In this document: positions 1 to 9,945 of the stretch, piece by piece
How positions within the stretch are numbered: the first letter of the stretch is position 1
Layout: each line of letters begins with the position of its first letter
NCBI GenBank assembly: GCA_963807865.1
Contig: CAWEDK010000014.1
Span: 1 to 64,000, forward strand
Origin: VAZQ01 sp963807865
GTDB taxonomy: Bacteria; Pseudomonadota; Alphaproteobacteria; Rhizobiales; Xanthobacteraceae
Length of the DNA stretch: 64,000 nt
Direction of reading: 5' to 3'
The notes under the pieces: model-generated
What the model saw: the letters and a program-made list of their open reading frames with translations, nothing else
The model's database searches: none
What the model was told of the DNA's origin: nothing
Program-made: the position numbers and the translations under genes

Positions 1-524
1 TGAGGTGCGGGTCGGCGATGCGCAGCAGGTACCACTCGATCTCCAGCCCGACCACGCAGCCAGTGCCCCTGCTCGGCGAGCCGCTTGACCTGCTGGCGCA
101 GCAGCTGCCGCGGCGAGAAATGAAACGGCACGCCGCTGGTGAAATATTCGTCGCACAGCACCCAGCCGACCTTCGGCGCCCACGGCAGCAGGCGGAACGT
201 GCCGGGATCGGGCACGATCGTGAGATTGGGCGAGCCGGTCATCTCGTCGAGGCCCATGCCGCCGCCGCGCGTGAACGACGCGAACGTGCGGGCATTGGCG
301 GAATCGAGCGTCGTGGTCGCGACGTTGATGTTGTAGCCGGTCTTGAGCGCCGCGGCGAACGCCGGCACCGTGACGGTCTTGGCGCGCGAGGCGCCGTGCG
401 GATCGGCCCAGGCGACGCGGATGAGCTGGATGTCGTCCTTCTCGATGCGGTACTTGAGCTCCTCGGCGTGGCGGCGCTGATCGTCCGACCAGAGGCCGTG
501 CTGTTCGATGAATCCGGGAGCCAT
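1..524 (-). CDS. Glutamine synthetase family protein, N-terminal part (3' end off window, frameshifted)
   Basis: The minus strand starting at ATG 524 reads MAPGFIEQHGLWSDD and then a glutamine-synthetase beta-grasp-like N-terminal region (RVAWADPHGASRAKT, GGGMGLDEMTGSPN, LVPDPGTFR-like IVPDPGTFR). The start of the catalytic domain (VGLEIEWYLLRIADPHL) appears near the window edge. That last part is in a different frame: an extra base near position 59 breaks the reading frame after GHW. Members of this subgroup include gamma-glutamylamine/gamma-glutamylanilide ligases as well as true glutamine synthetase, and nothing here separates them. The catabolic setting (TctBA, amidase) favours a gamma-glutamylation role over ammonium assimilation, but that is inference. 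The C-terminal half lies outside the window. Confidence 0.8.
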   Translation of the reverse strand, partial: MAPGFIEQHGLWSDDQRRHAEELKYRIEKDDIQLIRVAWADPHGASRAKTVTVPAFAAALKTGYNINVATTTLDSANARTFASFTRGGGMGLDEMTGSPNLTIVPDPGTFRLLPWAPKVGWVLCDEYFTSGVPFHFSPRQLLRQQVKRLAEQGHWLRGRAGDRVVPAAHRRPAP

Positions 525-685
525 CACGCACCTGCTGCGTGGGAAGAGACGCGCGGGAATGTAGAGGATCGCGCACGGGCCGATCCAGATCGACGCAGCG
601 ACGGGCGCGCCAGGTCGCGGCGCCATTGACGAAGCAAACCGCAGCCGATTTGATCGCGCGGCGGTCGGCGCGGGTGAGGGCGGGC

Positions 686-1133
686 ATGCGGATACGCGCG
701 CCTAAGGATTTCTGGTCGGGGTTGATGTTCTGCGGCTTTGCCGTGGTCGCGATCCTGGCGGCGCGCGGCTATTCGCTCGGCACGGCCGGCAAGATGGGGC
801 CCGGCTATTTCCCGCTGCTGCTCGGCGGCGTGCTCGGCGTGCTCGGCTTGATCCTGATCGGCCGCTCGCTTGTGCTCGACGGCGAGCCGGTGCCGCGGCT
901 CCACGTCCTGCCGATCGCCGTCATCGCGTTCGCGGTGTGCCTGTTCGGCGCTGATGATCGAGCCGCTCGGGCTCGTCGTCGCGCTCGCGGTGCTGACCGT
1001 CGTGACCGCCTGGGCGGGTGCCGAATTCCGCTTCGTCGAAACCGCGGTGCTCGCGGCCGCGCTGATCGTGTTCTCGGTCGGCGTGTTCGTCTATCTGCTG
1101 GGCCTGCCGCTCGCGATCTGGCCGAGCCTCTAG
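686..1133 (+). CDS. tctB: Tripartite tricarboxylate transporter small membrane subunit TctB (frameshifted)
   Basis: Small membrane subunit of a TctABC secondary transporter. The start is ATG 686 (MRIRAPKDFWSGL). The family hallmark of an early TM helix followed by the GxxxxMGPGYFP motif is seen (LGTAGKMGPGYFPLLLG), then three more hydrophobic segments ending ...GLPLAIWPSL at TAG 1133. Length would be about 148 aa, normal for TctB. One extra base near 949 splits the frame between CLFG and LMIEPLGLVVAL; both halves are good TctB sequence, so the break looks artefactual. It lies 8 bp upstream of tctA and is probably co-transcribed. The cognate periplasmic TctC is not adjacent; the receptors elsewhere in the window are candidates. 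Confidence 0.85.
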
Positions 1134-1141
1134 GGCGCGCG

Positions 1142-2643
1142 ATGGACGTCTTCGCCAATCTGGGCTTAGGCTTCGCGGTCGCGCTGACGCTGCAGAACAT
1201 CACCTACTGCTTCATCGGCGTACTGCTCGGCACCATCATCGGCGTGCTGCCCGGCATCGGCCCGGTCACCACGGTGGCGATGCTGCTGCCGATCTCGTTC
1301 ACGCTCGCCCCGGAATCGGCGCTGATCCTGCTCGCCGGCATCTACTACGGCGCGCAGTACGGCGGCTCGACCACCGCGATCCTGGTCAGCATTCCGGGCG
1401 AGGCGTCCTCCGTCGTCACCATCATCGACGGTCACCAGATGGCGCTGCAGGGCCGCGCCGGGCCGGCGCTCGGCATCGCGGCGATCGGCTCGTTCTTCGC
1501 CGGCTGCGTCGCCACGCTGCTGATCGCGTTCGCGGCGCCGCCGCTCGCCGCCGTCGCGCTGCAGTTCGGGCCGGCGGAGTATTTCTCCCTGATGGTCTGC
1601 GGGCTGATCGCCGCGGTGGTGCTGGCGCACGGCTCGCTCGTGAAGGCGATCGCCATGGTGGTGCTCGGGCTGCTGCTCGGGATCGCCGGCACCGACGTGA
1701 ACTCCGCGGTGCGCCGGTTCGATTTCGGCTTGCCGGGCTCGCCGACGGTATCGAATTCGTCGCGCTGTCGATGGCGATCTACGGCCTCGCCGAGGTCGCT
1801 TACAATCTGGAGCAGACACAAACGGACCCGCATCGTCGCGGCGGCGGTCGGCCGCGTCTGGCCGAGCCTGCAGCCGACTTGCGGCATTGCACCGGCTCGA
1901 TCCTGCGCGGCACCGGGCTCGGCGCCATTCTCGGCGTCCTGCCGGGCGGCGGCGCGCTGCTCGCGGCGTTCGCCGCCTACACGCTCGAGAAGAACGTGGC
2001 GCGACAGCCGCGCACTTTCGGCCGTGGCGACATCCGCGGCGTCGCGGCGCCCGAATCCGCCAACAATGCCGGCGCGCAGACTTCGTTCATCCCGATGCTG
2101 ACGCTCGGCATTCCGGGCAACCCGACCATGGCGATGATGATCGGCGCGCTGATGGTGCACGGCATCGCGCCGGGTCCGCGCGTGATGACCGACCGGCCCG
2201 GCCTGTTCTGGGGACTGATCGCCAGCATGTGGATCGGCAACCTGATGCTGGTGGTCCTGAACCTGCCGCTGGTCGGGCTCTGGGCGCAAGCTGCTGCGGG
2301 TGCCGTACCGGCTGCTGTTTCCGTCGATCATCGTGTTCTGCTGCATCGGCGCCTACACCATCAACAGCAAGCCGTTCGACGCCTACGTGATGGCGTTCTT
2401 CGCGATCTTCGGCTACCTCGCGATCAAGCTCGATTGCGAGCCGGCGCCGCTCATTCTCGGCTTCGTGCTCGGGCCGATGATGGAGGAGAACCTGCGCCGC
2501 GCGCTCTTGATCTCGCGCGGCGATCCGATGGTGTTCGTGCAGGAGCCGATCAGCCTGGCATTTCTGCTCGTCGCGCCGGGCTGCTGGTGGTCGTGGCGCT
2601 GCCGGTGATCCGCCGCACGCGCGAGGCGGCGCTGAAGGAGTAG
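1142..2643 (+). CDS. tctA: Tripartite tricarboxylate transporter large membrane subunit TctA (several frameshifts)
   Basis: Large polytopic subunit that forms the translocation path in the cytoplasmic membrane. It starts at ATG 1142 (MDVFANLGLGFAVALT). TctA signatures are present in order: GVLLGTIIGVLPGIGPVTT, the loop YYGAQYGGSTTAILVSIPGE, a second GxLPGGGALLAAF repeat, and SFIPMLTLGIPGNPTMAM. The expected length is near 500 aa, which fits the span. The frame changes near 1730, 1815, 1880, 2290 and 2570. Some of these fit a missing base rather than an extra one, unlike the rest of the window. The C-terminus VVVALPVIRRTREAALKE ends at 2643. The substrate is unknown; the family carries di- and tricarboxylates and some aromatic acids. 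Confidence 0.85.
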
Positions 2644-2647
2644 GCGA

Positions 2648-2667
2648 CCGAGCCAGGCGAGGCTCGG
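2648..2667. terminator. Stem-loop between convergent tctA and coxG
   Basis: A perfect 7-bp stem (CCGAGCC / GGCTCGG) with a 6-nt loop lies in the 24-bp gap between the tctA stop (2643) and the coxG stop (2668). Its placement between convergent genes suggests a bidirectional terminator. There is no T-tract, so this is only a candidate. Confidence 0.4.
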
Positions 2668-3301
2668 CTACGGCGATCGCCGGAACAGGCCCGTGATCGC
2701 GTTCCAGATCACGCGCGCCATCAGCGCGAAACCCGAGATCGGTTTGGCGGGACGCGGCGGGCAGCGGCGGCAGGCTTTCGAAGCGGCGGCAGCGGGCGCG
2801 TGGCACGGCGATGCGTGTCGGGCACCAGCGGCGGCGCGGCGACGCGCTGCTGGCCGAACTTGTCCCGCAGGCACTTGGCGAACTGGTTCATGATCTGCGT
2901 GGCGGTCGCCTGGATGATGCCGACGCCGCGCCCGTACTGCGCGACCGAGCCCGACAGCGTCAGGTTGGTGTGCACCAGCACCTTGCTGCCGTCGCCCGCC
3001 GGCTCCAGGCGAGAATTCCGAGGTCGCGTTGGCGCCGCCGCGGCCCTTGGCGTCGCTGCCCTGCGCCGAAATGCGCGCGGTGCGATTGGCGTCGTCGATC
3101 TCGTCGAACTTCACGGTGCCGGCAAAGGTCAGCGCCACCGGTCCGAGCCGCACCGCGATCGTGCCCTTGTAGGTCGTCTTGTCGACCACCTCGGTCAGCT
3201 CCGCGCCCGGCATGCAGGGCGCGATGCGCTCGATGTCGAGCAGCACCTTCCACGCCTGCGTCCGGCGGCAACGGCACCTCGAACGAATTGTCGAATTCCA
3301 T
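2668..3301 (-). CDS. coxG: CoxG-type SRPBCC family protein (frameshifted)
   Basis: CoxG family proteins (SRPBCC fold, often with a C-terminal membrane anchor) help mature or anchor carbon-monoxide-dehydrogenase-like Mo hydroxylases. The start is ATG 3301 (MEFDNSFEVPLPPDA). The core is recognisable: LLDIERIAPCMPGAEL, then YKGTIAVRLGPVALTFAGTV and LVHTNLTLSGSVAQYGRG. The C-terminus ALMARVIWNAITGLFRRSP is a plausible amphipathic or membrane tail. Extra bases near 3260 and 3012, and probably two more around 2730-2800, break the frame. It lies downstream of the amidase, only 12 bp away, so the two are probably one transcript. The Mo hydroxylase genes it might serve are about 10 kb away (13-18 kb). 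Confidence 0.8.
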
Positions 3302-3312
3302 GCGGCTTCCGT

Positions 3313-4662
3313 CTAGCCGTGATAGCCGACCATCTCCGGCGCGCCGAGCTGCTGCCAGACCCAGCGCGCGCAGGCGAACAGGCGGCGGTCGTCGTGGCGC
3401 TGCGCCACGAGCTGGATGCCGACCGGCAGGCCGTTCGGCCCGCGATGGGTCGGCAGCGTCAGCGCCGGCGCATGCAGGATGGTCCAGATCGCCTGGAAGC
3501 CCGGATCGCCGGTGTCGCCGAGGCCGACCGGCGCCTCGCCGTTGGCGCGTGGGCGTGAGCAGCACGTCGCAAGCCGTCGAAGACCTCGCCGAGCCGCGCG
3601 CGGCAGTCTTCGCCCAGCCGCAGCGCCGCGAGATAGTCGCGCTGCGGCATGGCGCGGCCGATCTCGATGCGCTTGCGCAGCCGCTCGCTGATCTGCATCG
3701 CGATGCGCGTTCCATTCGTGCGCCATCGCGGCGGCGCGCTCGTAGTTGTTGATGGTCTCGCGCGCGGCGTTGCGCAGGCCGGCGAATCTTCCGGCAGCTC
3801 GATCTCGCTTGCACCTGCGCGCCGGCCTTGGCCGAGCCGCGCGGCCGCGTCTTCGATCGCCGCGACCGTCTCCGGCTGCGCGCGTGTCCCAGAGCGGCGT
3901 GCGGCAAAGCCCGATGCGCGGCGCGCGCGTCGAGCGTCACCGGCTGCGACGGCTTGCCGCAGTTCCAGCACGTCGCTCAGCAGCTCGATGTCGTCGAGCG
4001 AGCGCGCGATCAGCCCGATGCGTGTCGAGGCTTTCGGCCGCCGGAATACACGCCGCGCCGGTTGAACGCGCCGAACGTCGGCTTGAAGCCGAACACGCCG
4101 CAATAGGCCGCCGGCCGCAGCACCGAGCCGCCGGTCTGCGTGCCGAAGGCGACCGGCACCATGCGGTCGGCCACCGCCGCGCCCGATCCGCTCGACGAGC
4201 CGCCGGGCGTGTGCGCGGGGTCGTGCGGATTGGTCGTGATGCCCGGCGTCATGCCGGCGAACTCGCAGGTCACCGTCTTGCCGAGGATCACCGCGCCCGC
4301 CGCGCGCACCAGCGCCACGCAGGCGGCGTCGGCGGCCGGCCGGTGGCCGCGGTAGATCGGCGAGCCCATCTCGGTCGGCTGATCGAAGGTGTCGATGATG
4401 TCCTTGACGCCGACCGGCACGCCGTGCAGCGGTCCGCGCGCGCGCGCGCGGTCGAGCGCGCGCGCCTGCGCAAGCGCCAGCTCCGGATCGATGCTGGCCC
4501 AGGCGTGCACGACGCTTCTCGCGCGCCGCGATGCGGTCGAGGCAATCGCGCGTCACCGCCTCGCAGGTGATCTCGCCGGCCGTGGTGGCGCGCACGATCT
4601 CGGTGGCGGTGAGCTTGTTCAGCGGCGTTGGTCCGGTGCGATTTGGTTTGCGCAAGGGTCAT
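3313..4662 (-). CDS. Amidase signature family enzyme (heavily frameshifted)
   Basis: Amidase-signature hydrolase (Ser-cisSer-Lys triad) of unknown substrate. The catalytic Lys is in HGVPVGVKDIIDTF. The Gly/Ser-rich signature GGSSSGSGAAVADRM and the nucleophile region GTQTGGSVLRPAAYCGV are intact in one frame, followed by FGFKPT. The likely start is ATG 4662 (MTLAQTKSHRT). The C-terminal half (GLPVGIQLVAQ, then ...PEMVGYHG) ends at 3313. At least six frame changes occur, including near 4640, 4510, 4035 and 4022 and several between 3900 and 3540. Those I could align are extra bases. Expected length is about 445 aa. It could be a real pseudogene, but sequence quality on both sides of each break is good. 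Confidence 0.8.
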
Positions 4663-4688
4663 GGGAAACTCGTCCAACTCCGAGGTGT

Positions 4689-4707
4689 CGTCCCCGCGAA
4701 AGCGGGA
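4689..4707. repeat. Dispersed palindrome, CCCGCGAAAGCGGG type
   Basis: One copy of the short palindrome TCCCCGCGAAAGCGGGA found between genes at several places in this window (about 6340, 6390, 11920, 21260 and 21315). Such intergenic palindromes are common in Rhizobiales genomes. Here it sits between the amidase and the flavoprotein gene. Confidence 0.6.
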
Positions 4708-4783
4708 GCAGTGGAGACGAAGAGATTGAGCGCTAGTGTCGATTCCGACTTTCGCACGGCGGTCGACGACACCGGCGAGTGCC

Positions 4784-6269
4784 TCAATTCTTGCCGGCGC
4801 GCGCCGCCGACGTGCCGGCGATCTTGCCGAACACCGAGCCCGAGGTGAGGCCCGAGCCGCCCGGATAGTTGAAGTAGAACAGCCCGCCGACCAGTTCGCC
4901 CGCCGCGTAGAGCCCGCGGATCGGCTGGTAGTCGGTGTTGAGCACCTCGCCGTCGTTGTTGATGCGCAGGCCGCCGAAGGTGAACGAGATGCCGCAGGTC
5001 ACCGCGTAGCCCTCGAAGGGCGGCGTATCGATGGTGTTCGCCCAGTTGCTCTTGTCGATCGCGAGCCCGTTGGTGCGGCGGCCGTCCTTGATGTTGGGAT
5101 TGAACGGCACGTCCTTCTTCACCGCCGCGTTGTACTCGGCGATGGTCTTCAGGAACTGCTCGGCGTTCACGCCTTCGAGCTTCTGCGCGAACTCCTCGAG
5201 CGTATCCGCCGTCACCTTGGTGACCTGGCGGATCCGGTACTCGTCGCGCTGCATGTGCTTGACCTTGGCGTCGAAGATCTGCCAGGCGAACTGTCCCGGC
5301 TGCTCCAGCACCACGCGGCCGTATTTCGCATAGGTGTAGTTGCGGAAGTCGGCGCCCTCGTCGACGAAGCGCTTGCCGGTGGCGTTGATCAGGACGCCGA
5401 ACGGATAGGAGTGCTTCTGGAACTGGTCGCCGACCGCGAGGTCGCCGAACTCCGGCGCGTTCATCTCCCACTGCACGGCGTGGCAGCCCGACCAGTTGCC
5501 GCGCGTGCTGGCGCCGATCTCGGTCGCCATGCGGATGCCGTCGCCGGTGTTGAAGCGCGTGCCGCGCACCTTGGCGAGGTCCCAGCCCGGCCCGAGATAG
5601 CGCGTGCGCCATTCCGAATTGGCCTCGAAGCCGCCGCAGGCGAGCACCACGCCTTTGGCGTGCAGGTCGCTCTCCGCGCCGTCGTGGCGGACGCGCACGC
5701 CCGACACGCGCACGCCGTCGAACAGCAGACTCAGCGCGCGGGTGGCGTAGCGGATTTCGATGCCGCGCTTCTGCGCCGCTTCGGTCTCCATCTTGATCAG
5801 GCCCGGCCCGCCGCCGACCGCCTCGACCGTGAGGCCGCCCCAGAACTTGAACTTGCCGTCGATCTTGAACGCCTGGCGGCCATAGATCGGGATGAAGCGG
5901 ATGCCCTTGTCGCGCAGCCAGCAGAACGTATCGAAGCTCTTGGTGACGAGCAGCTCGACGAGATCGGGGTCGGCGCGGTTCTGGGTCACTGCGCGCCATG
6001 TCGTCGAAGAACTGGTCGGCCGTGTAGGTGCCGAAGTCGGTCTCGGCGATCTCCTGCGCGGTGAGGTCGGGCACCAGCGTCTTGATGTCGTCGACGCCGT
6101 TGTAGACCACGCGCACCGAGCCCGCCGTGTAGCGGCTGTTGCCGCCCGACTCGTCCTCGGGCGCCGCCTCGAGCATCAGCACCTTGGCGCCCTGCTCCTG
6201 CGCGGCGAGCGCCGCGCAGAACGCCGCATTGCCGCCGCCGACCACGATCACATCGAACGCTTCAGCCAT
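4784..6269 (-). CDS. FAD-dependent tricarballylate dehydrogenase-like protein (one frameshift)
   Basis: A flavoprotein of the fumarate reductase/TcuA group. The N-terminal FAD-binding motif is VIVVGGGNAAFCAALAAQEQ (start ATG 6269, MAEAFDV). Mid-protein features typical of TcuA follow: WLRDKGIRFIPIYGRQAF, GVVLACGGFEAN. The C-terminal FAD motif is GLYAAGELVGGLFYFNYPGG. Known TcuA oxidises tricarballylate to cis-aconitate; relatives act on other carboxylic acids, so the substrate is uncertain. Length is about 494 aa. One extra base near 5992 (after DDMAR) breaks the frame; the rest is open to TGA 4784. Proximity to tctBA supports a tri- or dicarboxylate use pathway, although the genes are on opposite strands. 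Confidence 0.8.
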
Positions 6270-6330
6270 TCTGGAATTCCCTCAGACCGCACTTGATGGT
6301 TCGCTTGATTGTTCCGTAGCGCCATTTTAG

Positions 6331-6410
6331 CCGCTCGTCCCCGCGAAAGCGGGGATCCAGGCCGACTTTTTTGCTGAGTCCCTGCTTTCGCGGGGACGAA
6401 CGGAGGATGG
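6331..6410. repeat. Paired inverted copies of the dispersed palindrome
   Basis: Two inverted copies of the CGTCCCCGCGAAAGCGGGG element (about 6337-6355 and 6383-6403) form a potential long hairpin in the 200-bp gap upstream of the flavoprotein gene. The rest of 6270-6471 shows no gene. Confidence 0.6.
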
Positions 6411-6471
6411 GACGCTGGATACCCCTACCATATTGCTGACGGATCAGGGTCCGCATTGGCGCATGGCTATC

Positions 6472-7173
6472 CTACTCCGCCGCGACGGCCGAGACCCCGC
6501 CGTGCGCCTTCGACCAGCCGGCCGGGTCGTGCATGAATTTCTCGACCTCGGCGAGAACCTTGGCGTCGAATTTGTTGCTTGCCTTGGCGACCGCGAGAAT
6601 GTCCCACCAGGAGGCCAGATTGTGCAGCGTGATCCCGAGATCGGACAAGATCGTCCGGCCCTCGGGATAGATGTCGTAGAAGAACAGCACGAAGCAATGC
6701 TCGACTTTGGCGCCTGCGTCGCGCAATGCCTTGCAGAAATTGACCTTGCTGCGGCCGTCGGTGGTGAGGTCCTCGACCAGAAGCACGCGCTGACCCTCGA
6801 TGAGATGGCCCTCGATTTGAGCGTTGCGGCCGAAGCCCTTCGGCTTCTTGCGCACGTACTGCATCGGCAGCATCAACCGGTCGGCCATCCAGGCGGCGAA
6901 CGGAATTCCCGCGGTTTCGCCGCCCGCGACCGAGTCGAACTGTTCGAATCCGGCATCGCGCAGAATGGTCGTGGCGCCGAAATCGATCAGCGTGCTGCGT
7001 ACGCGCGGGAACGAGATCAGCCGGCGGCAATCGATATAGACCGGGCTCGCCCAGCCCGACGTGAAGATGAACGGCTTGTCGGCCATGAAGCGCACGGCCT
7101 CGACTTCGAGGAACATCTTGGCCGTCTGCTCGGCGATCGCCTTCTTGTCGGAAAAGCCTGCGCCCAGGGTCAT
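6472..7173 (-). CDS. pyrE: Orotate phosphoribosyltransferase
   Basis: Transfers the phosphoribosyl group of PRPP to orotate, giving orotidine monophosphate (de novo pyrimidine synthesis, cytoplasm). The PRPP-binding motif is VLLVEDLTTDGRSK, with upstream substrate-loop features FIFTSGWASPVYIDCRRL and AGGETAGIPFAAW. The C-terminus ends ...HGGVSAVAAE at 6472. I prefer ATG 7173 (MTLGAGFSDKK) because AAGGA lies 8 nt upstream. In-frame ATGs at 7182 and 7206 would add 3 or 11 residues. The gene is intact (about 233 aa). It follows pyrC in the same orientation with a 147-bp gap that holds part of a dispersed repeat. Confidence 0.93.
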   Translation of the reverse strand: MTLGAGFSDKKAIAEQTAKMFLEVEAVRFMADKPFIFTSGWASPVYIDCRRLISFPRVRSTLIDFGATTILRDAGFEQFDSVAGGETAGIPFAAWMADRLMLPMQYVRKKPKGFGRNAQIEGHLIEGQRVLLVEDLTTDGRSKVNFCKALRDAGAKVEHCFVLFFYDIYPEGRTILSDLGITLHNLASWWDILAVAKASNKFDAKVLAEVEKFMHDPAGWSKAHGGVSAVAAE

Positions 7174-7320
7174 GGTATTCATCCTTGCGGCAATTTCAGC
7201 CGTCATTCCGGGGCCGAGCGACGCGGGCCCGGCCCTCCGGGCCGTCCCGCAATGACGCGAGGACGGTGCATCTCGTCACGGACCCGTCGCCCGCTTTGCC
7301 CGGCATGACAAGCGCATAAT

Positions 7321-8370
7321 TCAGTTAGACACAACCTTCCACTCGATGGTTTCCCCACCCCGGTAGACCAGCGCCTTCTCGTCCGGACCCTCGACCTTGA
7401 CCTCCTCGGGCGCGGTCCAGGCGACCTTCTCCAGCGTGATCCGCTCTTCGTTGGGCGGCAGCCGGTAGTGCCTGGCGCCGTTGAGCGAGGCGAAGGCTTC
7501 GAGCTTGTCGAGCGCGCCTTCCTCCTCGAACACCTTGGCGTAGGTCTCGATCGCCACCGGCGCGTTGAACAGGCCCGGGATGCCGTTCACCGACACCTTC
7601 TTGGCGTAGGGGTGCGGTGCCGAGTCGGTGCCGAGGAAGTAGCAGGCCTCGCCCGAGGTGGCGGCCTGGCGCAGCGCCGCGCGGTCCTTGGCGGTTTTGA
7701 TGACCGGCATGCAGTACATGTAGGGCTTGAGCCCCCAGCCCAGCCAGTCGGTGCGGGTCAGCACCATGTGATAGGGCGTGATGGTGCCGCCGACCTGCGG
7801 CGCCGCGCTCCGCACGAAATCGACGCCGTCCTTCGACGACAGGTGCTCCAGGATGAAGCGCAGGCCGGGGAACTGCCGCACCCATTTCGACAGGTAGCGC
7901 TCGACGAACATCGCCTCGCGGTCGAAGATGTCGACCTCGGGATCGACGTCCTCGCCGTGCATCAGGAACGGCATGCCGATCTTTTCCATGCGCTCGAGCA
8001 CGCGCATGATCTTTCTTGTAGTCGGTGACGCCGGCCGGCCGAATTGGTGGTGGCGTTCGCCGGGTAGAGCTTCACGCCGGTAAACACGCCCTCGCGGAAG
8101 CCGCGCTCGACATCGTCCGGGTCGGTGTCGTCGGTGAGGTAGCAGGTCATCAGCGGCTGGAAGCGTCGAGCCCGCGGGCCGCGCCGCCAGCGCGCGCTCG
8201 CGATAGGCGATCGCGTCCTTGGTGGTGGCGACCGGCGGGATGAGGTTCGGCATCAGGATGGCGCGGCCGAAATGCTGGGCCGTATAGGGCATCACCGCCT
8301 TGAGCATGTCGCCGTCGCGCACATGCAGGTGCCAGTCGTCCGGCTTGCGGATGGTGATGCGCGTGGTCAT
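7321..8370 (-). CDS. pyrC: Dihydroorotase (frame shifted and restored by three extra bases)
   Basis: Cyclises N-carbamoyl-aspartate to dihydroorotate. It is PyrC type: metal-binding WHLHVRDGDM near the N-terminus, the Lys-bearing segment GVKLYPANATTNS, then FLMHGEDVDPEVD, ILEHLSSKDGV and catalytic GTDSAPHPYAKK. The start is ATG 8370 (MTTRITIRKPDDW). Extra bases near 8167, 8037 and 8012 throw residues about 65-120 out of frame and then restore it, so the ORF stays open but about 50 residues of the literal translation are wrong. A frame restored by three insertions argues for sequence error. Expected length is about 349 aa. It is upstream of pyrE and divergent from the TPR gene. Confidence 0.9.
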   Translation of the reverse strand: MTTRITIRKPDDWHLHVRDGDMLKAVMPYTAQHFGRAILMPNLIPPVATTKDAIAYRERALAARPAGSTLPAADDLLPHRRHRPGRCRARLPRGRVYRREALPGERHHQFGRPASPTTRKIMRVLERMEKIGMPFLMHGEDVDPEVDIFDREAMFVERYLSKWVRQFPGLRFILEHLSSKDGVDFVRSAAPQVGGTITPYHMVLTRTDWLGWGLKPYMYCMPVIKTAKDRAALRQAATSGEACYFLGTDSAPHPYAKKVSVNGIPGLFNAPVAIETYAKVFEEEGALDKLEAFASLNGARHYRLPPNEERITLEKVAWTAPEEVKVEGPDEKALVYRGGETIEWKVVSN

Positions 8371-8551
8371 GGAAAGCCGATACCCCTCCAGCCGGATGGG
8401 AACCACGGTGCCGGCCCGAAATACCGCCCGATGACGTGCGCTGCGCACGGGGGCAAGGATGGGGCGTCGGCCCGGAGCCGCACCAGCACTTGTAGCGCGT
8501 ACTGTACCAAAATCAAAATTTTTTCCAATTTCTGTACATCGGATTGATAGA

Positions 8552-9896
8552 ATGCGGATGCAGGAGCGCTCCTTGGCGAAGCAGACGTCCGCAGAATTTC
8601 GGATGCTCGTGTGCCGACGCTATGGCCCACTTCCAGGCTGGGCGGCTGGCGGACGCCGAATGCGCCTATCGGGCGGCCCTGGCGGTCGTTCCCGGTGAAC
8701 CCATGGTCACGCACAACCTCGGCGCGTCCATCGCGGCTCAGGGCCGTCACCGTGCCGCCATCGACTGTTTCGATGAGGCGCTCAGGGCCGATCCCGGCTT
8801 CGTCTCGGCTCACTACAATCGGGCCGTTGCGCTGCTGGCGCTCGGGGACACGCAGGAGGCGATCAAGTCCTTCGGACGCGCCGTGACGATCGAGCCGCAG
8901 CATCACGAGGCGCATCGCGCCCTGGGCTTCCTGTGGCTGGCGCAAGGCGAGCGTGGGCGAGCGCTCGATCATCTTGCGCGCACCTACGAACTGCGGCGCG
9001 GGGATGACCGGACCACGATCGCGCTAAAGTCGCTGACCACCGCGACGCGCCACAAGCTCGAACACGATGCCGAGCAGTTTCTCTATCTCTCGCAGCGAAC
9101 GCGGCAACGCCTGCGCTTCGAGTTGCTGGCGCGCAGTTACCGCGCGATTGCGGAGCAGATCCCGCACGAGGTGGTCGCGCTGTCCGAAGCGCAGATCGAC
9201 GCGCTGGGCGACGACTACAACACGCCGATCCATCTGCGCGCCGCGCCCGAGGTCGCCGGCCGCGCCGTCAATGAACGGTCGGATCTGGCCGCGCTGACCG
9301 CACGGTTCGAGGAGCAGGGCGCGATCCCGGTCGACGATCTGCTCACGCCGCAGGCGCTCGACTCGCTGCGGCGGTTCTTGCTGGAAAGCACGATCTGGCA
9401 CGACTTCTCCCATATCGATGGCTTCGTCGCGTCCTATCTCGAAGACGGGCTCGCCTGTCCGCTGCTCCTGCAGATCGCGGACGAACTCCGGCACACGTTT
9501 CCCGACATTCTCGGCCCGCATCCGCTGTCGCAGGCCTGGGCCTTCAAGGGCCTGCGAGGCGCAGGCGGCGGTCGACGTTCACGCCGACGATGCCGCCGTC
9601 AGCGTCAATTTCTGGGTCACGCCGACCGAGGCCAATCTTGACCCTGGGAGCGGCGGCCTGGTCGTTTCGCTGACGCCGCCGCCCGACGATTGGGAGATCA
9701 AGGACTATGACGCCGACCGGGAACGGATTGTAACATTTTTGGAAAAGAACGCTCATAATCGTCTTGTCGTGCCTTATCGGCCAGAATCGGGCGGTGCGTC
9801 TTCCGCTCGCGCCTGTTTCACCATTCCGATCGCCCAAAATTCGCGTCAAGCTACGAAAATCATAGGATAAATTTGACGCTGCTCTACGGCCGATAG
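8552..9896 (+). CDS. TPR protein with C-terminal 2OG-Fe(II) oxygenase-like domain (four frameshifts)
   Basis: The N-terminal half has tetratricopeptide repeats (AYRAALAVVPGEPMVTHNLG, CFDEALRADPGFVSAHYNRA, SFGRAVTIEPQHHEAHRALG). The C-terminal half matches the double-stranded beta-helix oxygenase pattern, with a possible iron-binding HxD (VHADDAAVSVNFW) and distal His (SRLFHHSDRPKF), ending SSYENHRINLTLLYGR at TAG 9896. Extra bases near 8615, 9555, 9781 and 9803 must be removed to read this through. Start: ATG 8552 (MRMQERSLAKQ) if the first shift is accepted, otherwise ATG 8622. The substrate is unknown; TPR-oxygenase fusions of this sort may hydroxylate protein or small molecules. It lies between pyrC and pyrK but no link to pyrimidines is shown. 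Confidence 0.7.
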
Positions 9897-9945
9897 TGAC
9901 CGTGGGCTCACCAAAAATCCGGATGGATGCCGCATTGTTCCAAAA

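Noticed and set aside
2811..3752. Long open frame on the plus strand across coxG and the amidase
   Set aside because: Arg/Ala-rich shadow of real minus-strand genes; no family motif, and the minus strand carries clear CoxG and amidase signatures.
4736..6064. 442-codon plus-strand open frame opposite the flavoprotein
   Set aside because: Antisense of a clear FAD-binding dehydrogenase; high-GC codon bias makes such shadows common.
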